Assembly: GCF_004118265.1 (NCBI RefSeq)
Contig: NZ_SDHW01000003.1
Coordinates: 62,001 to 126,000 of the forward strand
From: Lacibacter luteus
GTDB lineage: Bacteria > Bacteroidota > Bacteroidia > Chitinophagales > Chitinophagaceae
Length of the DNA stretch: 64,000 nucleotides
Reading direction: 5' to 3'
Shown here: piece after piece, positions 36,001 to 44,536 of the stretch
Numbering within the stretch: position 1 is the stretch's first letter
How the letters are laid out: the number at the start of each line of letters is the position of its first letter
The notes under the pieces: model-generated
Databases searched by the model: none
Told to the model about the DNA's origin: nothing
What the model saw: only the letters and a program-made list of their open reading frames with translations
Program-made: the position numbers and the translations under genes

Positions 36001-39000
36001 GCTCGATGGATTTGTAATAACAGGTGGAAACGCCAGCGGAACGAATCCGGATAATGCAGGTGCAGGTATGTACAATTCATATGCTTCACCTGTTGTAAAA
36101 AATTGTTTGTTTACCCGCAACGCAGCAAATGGAGGAGGCGGTATTTATAATCAATATGCTTCTTCAACAATTGTTCAATGCATTTTTACTAATAATTATG
36201 CTACTAACCTCGGGGCAGGCATCAACAACTTCAATGTTACAGCTGCACTTACCATAACAGGCTGCACATTTAATGCAAACACAGCATATAGTGGTGGCGG
36301 TATCGGAAATGCATTTGCCACACCTGTTATTACTAATTGCATCGTCTTTGGAAATACTACAAATTTCAATACAGGTATTTTCGATCAATCAGCTGCCAGC
36401 AATACAACTTACAGTATTGTAGAAAGTAACAGCGGCGTGTTTCCGGGTACAGGCAACCTCAATGTAAACCCATTATTTGTAAATGCAGCTGCGGGCAACT
36501 TACGTCTTCAGCAAACTTCACCTGCAATCAATAAAGGAAATGATGCTGCTAATAATGAGTCGGTAGATTTTGATGGTAATGCACGTGTTGTAGATGTAAT
36601 TGATATGGGAGCATATGAATACATTGTACAGTCCGGATGCTCGCCTGTAAGTGTAACAAGCAACAGCTTAACCGCTTTACAAATAAACGGATGCGGAACA
36701 GCTGCAATAGCAACAGTTAGTTTTTCATACAGCACAGCAGCAACTACATTAACCCAGGCGCAATACAATGCGCTTAACTTACCAATTGAAGAAGGAAGTT
36801 GTGATATAGCAAAAGTGACGTATACGGATGTGATCGATCAAAACCTCAGCGCAGAAGGTAAATGGGTAGTTATAAGAACATTTACAATAACAGACATTAA
36901 CAGTGCAAAAGCTACTGTAACACAACAAATCACTGTTGAAGATAATGCTGCCCCAACTGTTATTACCCAAAACATAACAGTTAATTTATTACCGGGGGGT
37001 AAAGTAACAATTACACCGCAACAGGTGAATAATGGCTCTAACAGCACATGCGGCATTCAGTCTTATAGCTTAAGTAAAACCGATTTTTATTGTAGCAATG
37101 TAGGACCCAATACCGTTACACTTACTGTAACGGGTGTTAATGGTAAATCGGCAACGGGTACTGCTGTTGTAACAGTAGCAGATAATGTATTGCCTATTGT
37201 AATTACAAAAAATATAACTGCACAAATAGGTGCTTCCGGAATTGTTACTATTGCAGACAGAGATGTAGACAATGGTTCTTACGATCCTTGCGGCCTTGTT
37301 TCTTATGAACTCGATAAAACAAGCTTTAACTGCAGCAACATTGGATCCAACACAGTAACACTTACAGTAAAAGATGCCAATGGTAACACAGCTTCGGGCA
37401 CAGCCATTGTAACAGTAGAAGATAAAACAGCACCCATTATAATAACAAAGAACATTACCGTACAGTTAGCCGATAATGGAACCGTTACTGTTGCAGACAG
37501 AGATGTAGACGACGGTTCTTACGATCCTTGCGGTCTTGTTTCCTATAAACTAGATCGCACCGATTTTTCATGTCTTGATTTGGGTGATAATACAGTTACG
37601 CTTACGGTAAAAGATGCCAATGGTAACGAGGCTTCTAAAACAGCAATCATAACAGTACAGGGAACAGGTGGCAGAAGCTGGGTTATTGACAATGACGGTG
37701 ATGGCTATTATACCAATGCTGTGCTTTTCCAATGTGGTGTTCCCTCAGGATATGTGCTTTTAACTAATCAGCTTCCCGGCGATTGTAACGATAACAACGC
37801 TGCAATAAATCCTGCTACTGTTTGGTATAAGGATGCAGATAATGATGGCTACAGTGATGGTGCCACAGTTACAGCTTGTACACGACCTGCAAACTATAAG
37901 CTTGCATCAGAATTAACAGCAACAAGTGGCGATTGTAATGATAGTGATGCGGCAGTGCATGCAGGTGCAACATGGTACCTGGATGCAGACGGTGATGGTT
38001 ACGCAGCTTCATCTGTTTTATCATGCACTGCTATGGGAACAGGTTATACCAAAACAGTGCTGCCTTTAGGCGATTGCGATGATGCAAATGCAGCCATTAA
38101 TCCTGCTACTAAATGGTATATCGATGTTGATAACGACGGATATCCGGGTCAGATGTCAGCTACACAATGTACCCGCCCTTCGTTTATGTATGCACCATTC
38201 CTTTATTCAACCGGTAAACTGGCATCAGAATTAAAAAGCCTAACACCGGATTGCAATGATATGAATGCGGGCTCATTCCCCACAACCTATTATAAGGACT
38301 ATGACAATGATGGCTTCAGTGATGGTACCTCTGCAGAAAATTGTTCGTTCAGTCCGTATCCATATTACAAACTGCCATCACAGCTAAGATCAATTCAGGG
38401 AGATTGTGATGATAACAATGCTGCAATCAACCCGCAAACAATATGGTTAAAAGATGAGGACAATGATGGCTTTACAGATGGAACAACTAAGCAGCAGTGT
38501 ACACAACCGCAGTATTATAAACTTGCATCCGTATTTTCAGGAAAGCCGTTAGATTGTGATGATAACAATGCATCCATCGATCCGCAAACAACATGGTATA
38601 AAGACACTGACGATGATGATTACAGCGATGGTACTACCAGGACACAATGCCAAAGACCAGCAGGATACAAACTGTCTTCAGAACTGAAAGCAGGATTGGA
38701 TTGTAATGATGCAGATAATACTATCAATCCGCAGACAGTATGGTATAAAGATGAAGACAATGATGGTTACAGTGATGGTACAACCAAAACACAATGTACA
38801 CAACCGGCCGGCTATAAATCAGCTGCAAACTTAACAGCTACAGCAGGTGATTGTGATGATACAAACAGTGTACTGAACCCGGCTACCGTTTGGTACGAAG
38901 ACAGGGACGGTGATGGTTATCCGAGTGGTCGTACAGCAGCAGGTTGCTTATCGCCGAAGTTTTATTACGGCGGAATATTTGAACTGAGTAAGTTTACTTA

Positions 39001-40612
39001 TGGCGTTCTCCAATCTGAGTTGATCAGCTTAACGGAAGATTGTGACGATGCCAGTGCTGATAACAACCCGGGAGTTATTTGGTATAAGGATGCAGATAAC
39101 GATGGCTTTAGCGACGGTACAACACAACAAGGTTGTTACCAGCCATCGGGTTATAAACGCCAGGGTACAGTAGCGCCGGGCGGCGATTGTAATGATGAAG
39201 TTGCGGCAATTAATCCCACAACCAAATGGTATCCCGATCTGGATAACGACAGGTACAGTACCGGAAATTATATTGTACAATGTACAAGACCGGAAGGATA
39301 TAAATTACCGGGTGAGCTGATAGCTGTTACAGGCGATTGTAATGATAACAATGCAATACTTAATCCGAATACGCTTTGGTATAAAGATGCAGATAATGAT
39401 GGATACACAGACTTTACAACACAACGCAGTTGTTTGCGACCAACCAATTACAAACTGTACACCGAATTAACCAGCACTTTTGCAAGCGACTGTAACGATG
39501 CAAATGCAATTATTAATCCTGCAACCAAATGGTATAAAGATGCAGATAATGATGGTTACAGCGATGGTACTTTTAAGATACAGTGCGTACAGCCGGAAGG
39601 TTATAAACTTACATCGGCATTAACTGCAATCAGTGGCGATTGTGATGATGATAATAAGTTATTAACACCAGTTGCTGAATGGTATAAAGATGCAGATAAT
39701 GATGGGTACAGCGATAATACCTGGAAGATACAATGCACCCAACCTGATGGATATAAGTTAGCTGTAAACTTAACTGCCACTGCAGGAGATTGTAACGACG
39801 ACAACCCGGTGCTTAATCCTGCAACCGTTTGGTATAGAGATGCAGATAATGATGGTTACAGCAGCGGCGATGTATTGGTACAATGCACCCAACCCACATT
39901 GTACAAACTGGCAGCAGAATTAAGTTCCACATTTGGCGACTGTAACGATGTAAATGCTTCAGTAAATCCGGGAGCAGCTGAAGTATGCCGCAATGGAATT
40001 GATGATAATTGCAACGGACAAACAGATGAAGGAACTTGTGAGCCATGCAAAAATGCAACAGCACTCAGAACAACGAATATCACTTCAACCGCTGCAACGT
40101 TTGAATGGTCGGCTGCAGCAAATCCCGATCAGTGGCAGATACAATATAAAACAACCAAAAAAGGTTCGAAGTGGATCGATGTATTTGTTACGGGTAATAA
40201 ACGTTCGGTTACAATTTACGGATTGCAGCCGAACCAGAATTACAGCTGGCAGATACAGGCAAAATGTGGCAAATCGTGGACTGGTTATTCAACAGCTATT
40301 GCGTTTATAACAGAAGGAACAGCAGGGCTTGTTGAAGCGAAAACTTCGGTTGTAACAACTACTCCAAACTTCGAGGTCATCACAGCTCCCAATCCAAGCG
40401 ATAGTTACTTTACCTTAACTGTTAAGAGCAGCAACACAACCGACCGCATCCTGGTAAGAGTAGTAGATGGGTTGGGAAGGATTGTTGAACAAAAGGAAAA
40501 TGTAATGGCCGGTACCACTGTTCGCTTTGGCGACAAGTATATACCCGGTATCTATTTTATCTCTGTTCAACAGGGTAGCAATCTTAAAACAGTGAAATTA
40601 ATTCGACGATAG
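33089..40612 (+). CDS. Giant T9SS-secreted repeat protein (MopE-type Ca-binding repeats, beta-helix, Ig-like, Fn3)
   Basis: 2507-residue cell-surface or secreted protein. Order: signal/anchor (about 17-36); Fn3-like domain (68-150); four MopE-type repeats (180-434; D-rich loops such as DKDGDGYGD and DCNDNNAAVKPG, two with CDGxDNxCDGxTD); two parallel-beta-helix units (440-826 and 832-1181), each starting GSSWANAL or GTSWADAY and containing QIWVAKGTYYPDEG; Ig/HYR-like repeats (1184-1527); 15 more MopE-like repeats of about 50 residues (1529-2304); a second Fn3 domain (2319-2409); and a T9SS type-A sorting domain (about 2429-2507, PNPSDSYFTLTV to VKLIRR). The Asp-rich loops probably bind Ca2+ and stiffen the stalk. 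It is likely an adhesin or matrix protein; the ligand is unknown. Confidence 0.92.
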   Translation: MYKAKTICPDFFFKQRLYVKPLLAILLIGSGIAAFAGLYANPGTNLFQFIETKSIFSVATDNATADTIGKLKATNITATGVTLSWEKSAATEKYTVTIYKKGVKIISSNTSSSTTNITGLEAATSYQWDVADMFGNSKSSMHSFTTTVSADVVNDGDAIGLLAEPGDPIGGECGSNPVYNYYIDKDGDGYGDVNATAISRCLQSVNGYSRNKLDCNDNNAAVKPGATEICDGIDNNCDGVTDGPDAQLITFYLDADEDGFGTSTVTSQSCTQPAGFVTNSADCNDSDPGVNPNAVEVCDGKDNDCDGQTDENLTAVWYRDADADGFGDPGIITNACSKPAGYVANDDDCDDGDSNINPQTIWYKDTDNDRYTDGTTIVSCTKPQVAIGQDAFGNPIFDNYVLRTQLIGPSLALDCNDNNVLDFPGATGSSCLVTCPATTIIYVKADATGSGNGSSWANALTKLQDALFQACPGITQIWVAKGTYYPDEGGGKSNNDRNASFTLKNNVAIYGGFAGTETQISQRNVLLNKTILSGDVDKNDGVNFSNNSGNSFHVIANINNALNNSALLDGFTVSGGNANSTSNIPANQKNGGGMLNIHASPTIKNCVFTANTTQYNGGGMFNEGGQPIITGCTFSANNALVNGAGIYNTGNENWKISNSRFIANANGGIYNLGDLYVVNTEFSRNTGTGFENGQVGVDKAYGKIVNCVFSLNGISLANNYSNIEIYNSISDKLFINNSGPDAENPLDPVYVFTVRYSLAPGIGGSNNNLSANPLFVDAANDNLQLQTGSPAIDAGLTSANTEPTDLANNARIIGTIDMGAYEFGSKPCPPGNILYVNKNATGANNGTSWADAYISLQDALGNTCSQVTQIWVAKGTYYPDEGAGVTNNNRSASFVMKNNIAVYGGFAGTETSLSQRNWNTNATVLSGDIDQNDAPSIATANLLSETSRSNNSYHVIRNSFTTDNPLTNTAVLDGFVITGGNASGTNPDNAGAGMYNSYASPVVKNCLFTRNAANGGGGIYNQYASSTIVQCIFTNNYATNLGAGINNFNVTAALTITGCTFNANTAYSGGGIGNAFATPVITNCIVFGNTTNFNTGIFDQSAASNTTYSIVESNSGVFPGTGNLNVNPLFVNAAAGNLRLQQTSPAINKGNDAANNESVDFDGNARVVDVIDMGAYEYIVQSGCSPVSVTSNSLTALQINGCGTAAIATVSFSYSTAATTLTQAQYNALNLPIEEGSCDIAKVTYTDVIDQNLSAEGKWVVIRTFTITDINSAKATVTQQITVEDNAAPTVITQNITVNLLPGGKVTITPQQVNNGSNSTCGIQSYSLSKTDFYCSNVGPNTVTLTVTGVNGKSATGTAVVTVADNVLPIVITKNITAQIGASGIVTIADRDVDNGSYDPCGLVSYELDKTSFNCSNIGSNTVTLTVKDANGNTASGTAIVTVEDKTAPIIITKNITVQLADNGTVTVADRDVDDGSYDPCGLVSYKLDRTDFSCLDLGDNTVTLTVKDANGNEASKTAIITVQGTGGRSWVIDNDGDGYYTNAVLFQCGVPSGYVLLTNQLPGDCNDNNAAINPATVWYKDADNDGYSDGATVTACTRPANYKLASELTATSGDCNDSDAAVHAGATWYLDADGDGYAASSVLSCTAMGTGYTKTVLPLGDCDDANAAINPATKWYIDVDNDGYPGQMSATQCTRPSFMYAPFLYSTGKLASELKSLTPDCNDMNAGSFPTTYYKDYDNDGFSDGTSAENCSFSPYPYYKLPSQLRSIQGDCDDNNAAINPQTIWLKDEDNDGFTDGTTKQQCTQPQYYKLASVFSGKPLDCDDNNASIDPQTTWYKDTDDDDYSDGTTRTQCQRPAGYKLSSELKAGLDCNDADNTINPQTVWYKDEDNDGYSDGTTKTQCTQPAGYKSAANLTATAGDCDDTNSVLNPATVWYEDRDGDGYPSGRTAAGCLSPKFYYGGIFELSKFTYGVLQSELISLTEDCDDASADNNPGVIWYKDADNDGFSDGTTQQGCYQPSGYKRQGTVAPGGDCNDEVAAINPTTKWYPDLDNDRYSTGNYIVQCTRPEGYKLPGELIAVTGDCNDNNAILNPNTLWYKDADNDGYTDFTTQRSCLRPTNYKLYTELTSTFASDCNDANAIINPATKWYKDADNDGYSDGTFKIQCVQPEGYKLTSALTAISGDCDDDNKLLTPVAEWYKDADNDGYSDNTWKIQCTQPDGYKLAVNLTATAGDCNDDNPVLNPATVWYRDADNDGYSSGDVLVQCTQPTLYKLAAELSSTFGDCNDVNASVNPGAAEVCRNGIDDNCNGQTDEGTCEPCKNATALRTTNITSTAATFEWSAAANPDQWQIQYKTTKKGSKWIDVFVTGNKRSVTIYGLQPNQNYSWQIQAKCGKSWTGYSTAIAFITEGTAGLVEAKTSVVTTTPNFEVITAPNPSDSYFTLTVKSSNTTDRILVRVVDGLGRIVEQKENVMAGTTVRFGDKYIPGIYFISVQQGSNLKTVKLIRR
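33628..34392 (+). repeat. N-terminal MopE-type repeat block (4 units)
   Basis: Four coding repeats with a Y/W-Y-x-D-x-D-x-D-G/R-Y/F start and a DCND/DCDD loop. The first two carry the full CDGxDNxCDGxTD cap. They sit before the beta-helix domains of the giant protein and are less uniform than the C-terminal block. Confidence 0.85.
37675..40000 (+). repeat. C-terminal MopE-like tandem repeat block (15 units)
   Basis: Fifteen coding repeats of about 150 bp. The consensus is WYKDADNDGYSDGT, then xxQCTQPxGYKL, then GDCND and NPA/T. Three copies of an identical 26-bp block (starting TGGTATAAAGATG) occur at 39377, 39530 and 39680, spaced 153 and 150 bp. Only the last unit has the CRNGIDDNCNGQTDEG cap. 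Confidence 0.85.
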
Positions 40613-40637
40613 TTGATTTGGTTTAGATAATTACAAC

Positions 40638-40665
40638 GCCGCCTGTTTTAACAGGCGGCTTTTTT
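40638..40665 (+). terminator. Strong terminator after the giant protein gene
   Basis: GCCGCCTGTT (40638-40647) pairs perfectly with AACAGGCGGC (40650-40659), followed by T6. It lies 25 bp after the stop codon. Confidence 0.95.
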
Positions 40666-40758
40666 GTAAGGGTGCGTAAACCTGTTAAAACATTGCAAAC
40701 ACTTTTTTATGTGTATGTATTCAAGCACTGTTGTGCATCCATGTAAAAAATCAACGTT

Positions 40759-41934
40759 ATGCAAAACAATCGTAAACCTCTGCTGGCTGCTGTAACGGTA
40801 TTCGCAGCTATTATTCTTGCAAGTGCTTTTAATAAACCGGGCGAACGTACACAACAATTGGCTTCCGCTCCGCATCCCACCACTGATCAAAAAATTCAGG
40901 TAGCTATTCTGCTCGATGTGAGCAACAGCATGGACGGCCTTATCGACCAGGCAAAAGCACAACTCTGGACAATGGTTAACACACTTGGCGGTGTACATTG
41001 CGAAAACAAAGCCAATCCCAAAATTGAAATTGCTTTATACGAGTATGGTACACCACGTAATGATGTTAAGAAAGGTTACATCCGCCAGATCAATAATTTT
41101 ATTACAGACCTTGATTCGCTTTCAGAAAATTTATTTGCGTTAACTACAAACGGCGGCGATGAGTATTGCGGTCATGTTATTTATTCATCTATCAACGAAT
41201 TGAAATGGGATGCTAATCCCAATTCGTACAAAGTAATTTTTATTGCAGGTAATGAAAGTTTCCGCCAGGGGAATGTAAGCTTTACACAGGCCTGTACTGC
41301 AGCAAAAGGAAAGGGCGTAATTGTAAATACCATTTACTGCGGCGACAGACAAACCGGTATTCGTGAATACTGGAACCTGATGGGCGAATGTGGTAATGGC
41401 AGCTTCTGTAACATTAACCAGGATCATAAAATTGAAGACATTGCCACGCCTTATGATGATGAGATCACAAAACTCAACGAAAAACTGAATACAACCTATA
41501 TTACTTACGGCGCAAGAGGTGAAGAGTTTTATCAGAAACAACAAAAAATGGATGCAGCAAATGCAGCTATGAGCAAAAAGGCCGCAATGAAACGTGCCGA
41601 AGCAAAAAGTAATGGAGCAATGTATAATAACTCCGGGTGGGATCTGGTTGACAGAGTAGGTGATAATGAAGCGGAAATTGAAAAGATCGATAAGAAAACA
41701 TTGCCCGACAGTTTGCAGCATAAATCAACTGCCGAATTGAAAGTAATTGTACAGCAAAAGAAAAAAGAACGGGCAGCGATCCAAACAAAAATCATTGCAC
41801 TGAATCAACAACGTCAGCAATACATCAACGATCAGAAAAATAAAACCGGTGGAGCAACAGTTTCAACAATGGAAACAGAAGTAGAACGCATTATTAAAGA
41901 ACAGGTAAAACGTTTTAAGATGAATGTGAAGTAG
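40759..41934 (+). CDS. Secreted von Willebrand factor A domain protein
   Basis: 391-residue protein with an N-terminal hydrophobic signal (NRKPLLAAVTVFAAIILASA) and a VWA domain (about 50-260) whose MIDAS metal site is DVSNS, near residues 56-60. The region IYCGDRQTGIREYWNLMGEC is typical of Bacteroidota VWA proteins. The C-terminal part (about 260-391) is charged and helical, with coiled-coil-like Lys/Glu/Gln segments. It would bind protein partners through Mg2+ or Ca2+ in the periplasm. It follows the giant T9SS gene after a strong terminator and lacks a visible TAnnTTTG promoter. The partner is unknown. Confidence 0.88.
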   Translation: MQNNRKPLLAAVTVFAAIILASAFNKPGERTQQLASAPHPTTDQKIQVAILLDVSNSMDGLIDQAKAQLWTMVNTLGGVHCENKANPKIEIALYEYGTPRNDVKKGYIRQINNFITDLDSLSENLFALTTNGGDEYCGHVIYSSINELKWDANPNSYKVIFIAGNESFRQGNVSFTQACTAAKGKGVIVNTIYCGDRQTGIREYWNLMGECGNGSFCNINQDHKIEDIATPYDDEITKLNEKLNTTYITYGARGEEFYQKQQKMDAANAAMSKKAAMKRAEAKSNGAMYNNSGWDLVDRVGDNEAEIEKIDKKTLPDSLQHKSTAELKVIVQQKKKERAAIQTKIIALNQQRQQYINDQKNKTGGATVSTMETEVERIIKEQVKRFKMNVK

Positions 41935-41970
41935 AGTAGTTTGTAGTTTATGGTTTTTAGTTTGTAGTTA

Positions 41971-42009
41971 ATGCTCCTTCTTCCATGAGCTTTCCCGAAG
42001 AAGGAGCAT
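41971..42009. terminator. Hairpin between convergent VWA and amidase genes
   Basis: ATGCTCCTTCTTC (41971-41983) and GAAGAAGGAGCAT (41997-42009) form a perfect 13-bp stem with a 13-nt loop, between two convergent genes. There is no strong T run, so it is a probable rather than certain terminator. Confidence 0.7.
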
Positions 42010-42014
42010 TTGCT

Positions 42015-43631
42015 TTATGACAAAAACGCTTTTTTAAACGATGGTTTTACACGATGCTTTGTTGCCTGTTCGTACGCATAAGCCATACCAATAAGTTCAG
42101 CTTCTTTATAAGCTGTACTGAAGAATGAAAGACCAACCGGTAAATCGTAAACCAATCCGCAAGGAACAGAAATATGCGGATAGGCACTCATTGCTGCAGG
42201 GCCGGTTAAAAACACATTGCCCCACCTGTCGCCATAAATAACATCAATACTGCAGGATGGGCCCATGGTTAAACCAATCAATGCATCGAGTTTGTTTTGT
42301 TGCAATACATCATCGATCATCTTTTTTGAACCAAGATGACTTTTTGCATAAGCTTCCTTGTATGCCTTATTGTCGAGCCCTTGTTTTTCTGCACTGGCAA
42401 TCATTGTTTCCTGCTTAAACGTAGGCATCGATTTGTCTTCATTTGCCTTGTTGAAAGCAATTACATCATCAATACTTTTCATTTTCGAATTAGAAGCTGA
42501 GAGGTATTTATTCAACCCGTCTTTAAATTCAAATTTCAACACATCAAATTCAGCATCGCCCAATGCATTGAGTTTATCGAGATATTCCAGCTCTACTATT
42601 TCAGCACCTTGCAGTTTTAAATCAGCAATCGCTTTTTCGAGCAAGCGGTTTAAAAACTGGTTGTCGTATTTCTTTTTTTCAACGCCTAAACGTTTTCCTT
42701 TTAAAGCATCGGTTTTGCAAAATGCAGTATAATCAGTTACTGTTTTACCTTCACTTTCTTTTGTTACAGCATCATGTTCATCAATACCTGTCAGGCTTCC
42801 TAATAAAATGGCCGCATCTTTCACTGTACGTGCAAGTGGCCCTGCTGTATCCTGCGTAGCAGAAATTGGAATAATACCACTGCGGCTTAACAAACCAACA
42901 GTTGGTTTAATACCAACTGTTCCGTTTACAGATGCAGGACAGGTAATAGAACCATCTGTTTCTGTACCAATAGCAACTGCACATAAATTAGCAGAAACTG
43001 CAACACCCGAACCCGAACTTGATCCGCATGGATTATGATCGAGTATGTAAGGCATTTTTGTTTGTCCGCCACGGCTGCTCCAGCCCGAACAGGAATTAGA
43101 TGAACGGAAGTTTGCCCACTCCGATAAATTGGTTTTGCCCAGCAACACAGCGCCGGCATTGCGCAGCTTAGTAACAATAAATGCATCTGCTTTTGCAATA
43201 TGATCCATTAATGCAAGCGAACCTGCGGTGGTCATCATTTTATCTGCAGTATCTATATTGTCTTTGATGAGAACCGGAATGCCGTGCATGGGTCCACGTA
43301 GTTTTCCTGCCTTGCGTTCATCATCCATTTGTTTGGCTATTGCGAGTGCATCAGGATTTAGTTCAATAACCGCATTAAGTTTGTAACCGTTTTTATCAAT
43401 AGCGTTAATACGATCGAGATAGCGTTGTGTTATTTGTTCTGATGAATAAGTACCCTGTTTCATTTTTTCCTGTAACTCATCAATGGTTACTTCGTTCAAC
43501 ACAAAATCATCAACAGTTGTTTCGTTTGCTTCTGTTGTTGAATTATTGTTGGTTGATGAATTACATGCGGCACTAACCAGCGTGGTTGCACCTGCAAGCG
43601 TACTGTTGAGGAGAAAATCTCTACGTTTCAT
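42015..43631 (-). CDS. Exported amidase (amidase signature family)
   Basis: 538-residue amidase-signature hydrolase. The N-terminus MKRRDFLLNSTLAG is a Tat-type twin-arginine signal, followed by LVSAACNSS, a possible lipoprotein Cys; it is therefore exported folded. Catalytic Ser-cisSer-Lys elements are visible: Lys in IPVLIKDNID, and the Ser-rich motif CGSSSGSGVAVSANLCA followed by GTETDGSITCPAS. Family members hydrolyse amides; the substrate is unknown. The ATG at 43631 was preferred over 43745 because only it gives the Tat signal. Confidence 0.92.
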   Translation of the reverse strand: MKRRDFLLNSTLAGATTLVSAACNSSTNNNSTTEANETTVDDFVLNEVTIDELQEKMKQGTYSSEQITQRYLDRINAIDKNGYKLNAVIELNPDALAIAKQMDDERKAGKLRGPMHGIPVLIKDNIDTADKMMTTAGSLALMDHIAKADAFIVTKLRNAGAVLLGKTNLSEWANFRSSNSCSGWSSRGGQTKMPYILDHNPCGSSSGSGVAVSANLCAVAIGTETDGSITCPASVNGTVGIKPTVGLLSRSGIIPISATQDTAGPLARTVKDAAILLGSLTGIDEHDAVTKESEGKTVTDYTAFCKTDALKGKRLGVEKKKYDNQFLNRLLEKAIADLKLQGAEIVELEYLDKLNALGDAEFDVLKFEFKDGLNKYLSASNSKMKSIDDVIAFNKANEDKSMPTFKQETMIASAEKQGLDNKAYKEAYAKSHLGSKKMIDDVLQQNKLDALIGLTMGPSCSIDVIYGDRWGNVFLTGPAAMSAYPHISVPCGLVYDLPVGLSFFSTAYKEAELIGMAYAYEQATKHRVKPSFKKAFLS

Positions 43632-43678
43632 AATGCAGTAGTTAAGCGTTTGCTTAAATATACTGATGAAAGCGGAGA

Positions 43679-44440
43679 TTATCTCAACAGTAGATAAGCA
43701 ACTGTTGCAATAGCAGTAAGTACCGTTTGAACGATGTACGAACATGCAAAAACTGCAAGGCCGAGCAAAAGCGATTTAATCCACGATAACTGAAAGAATT
43801 GCTTATAGCTTACAGTAAACGTATACAATATTACAAGCAACGACAGGAACGACAGAACAATGAAATGTGTATCTGTTTTGCCAATGAGCATGAGCAGTGT
43901 TGTGGCAATAGCAAATGTGTTACTCTGTGCACTGCTGGCAGCATGCAGTACAATGTTCTCAGCATAATTTCTTTTTCTGCTTCTGCCAATAAACAGCCAG
44001 GAAAAAAAGGCAAACAGTGGAATTAATATTAACTGAAAAATGTTATTGTATTTCTGAAGAAAGGCGGCAACAGATTGTTGCAGTTTTACCAGCTCTGAGC
44101 TTTGCACAGTGCTGGTACCTTTGCTCATGGTAATGACGGTCTTTTCAATAAGATGTGTTTGCGTAACCAAAAATGTAGTAATACCAACAATGATCAACAG
44201 GTATTGAAACAAATTGAAGTAACGTTTACGTCGGCCTTCTACAAGATCGAGTGCAACGATGCCCGGCTTTTTAATAATATTCCATGCAAAGGAAAAAATA
44301 CCTTTATCGGCATGTGTAAACACATGTACCAGTTCGTGAAAAACATGGCCTACTGTATATCGGTGAGTTTCTTTTTGACCGCAGTTGTTGCAGAAATGTC
44401 CGGTATAGGCTGTTTCGCAGTTAAGACAGGTTTGGTGCAT
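43679..44440 (-). CDS. DUF3667-type membrane protein with N-terminal zinc ribbon
   Basis: 253-residue protein. It begins with a Cys4 zinc-ribbon-like motif (CLNCETAYTGHFCNNCGQ), then a segment typical of DUF3667 (KGIFSFAWNIIKKPGIVALD; EGRRKRYFNLF). Four to five hydrophobic helices follow, including LLIIVGITTFLV, IFQLILIPLFAFFSWLFI, VLSFLSLLVILYTF and LLLGLAVFACSYIV. It is probably an inner-membrane protein of unknown function, widespread in Bacteroidota. It lies 47 bp upstream-to-downstream of the amidase gene on the same strand and could be co-transcribed with it. Confidence 0.85.
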   Translation of the reverse strand: MHQTCLNCETAYTGHFCNNCGQKETHRYTVGHVFHELVHVFTHADKGIFSFAWNIIKKPGIVALDLVEGRRKRYFNLFQYLLIIVGITTFLVTQTHLIEKTVITMSKGTSTVQSSELVKLQQSVAAFLQKYNNIFQLILIPLFAFFSWLFIGRSRKRNYAENIVLHAASSAQSNTFAIATTLLMLIGKTDTHFIVLSFLSLLVILYTFTVSYKQFFQLSWIKSLLLGLAVFACSYIVQTVLTAIATVAYLLLR

Positions 44441-44536
44441 TGGTTTTGATTATGCGGCAATATAATATTTTTACGTAAGTAATTTTTTAACGTGTGTAAA
44501 GACTCTAAGAAATCTGAGGAAGTGAGAAGGGATAGA

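Noticed and set aside
37675-40000. CRISPR-like or VNTR-type array
   Set aside because: The repeats keep one reading frame, vary mostly at synonymous sites and are about 150 bp long, so they are coding tandem repeats, not CRISPR.
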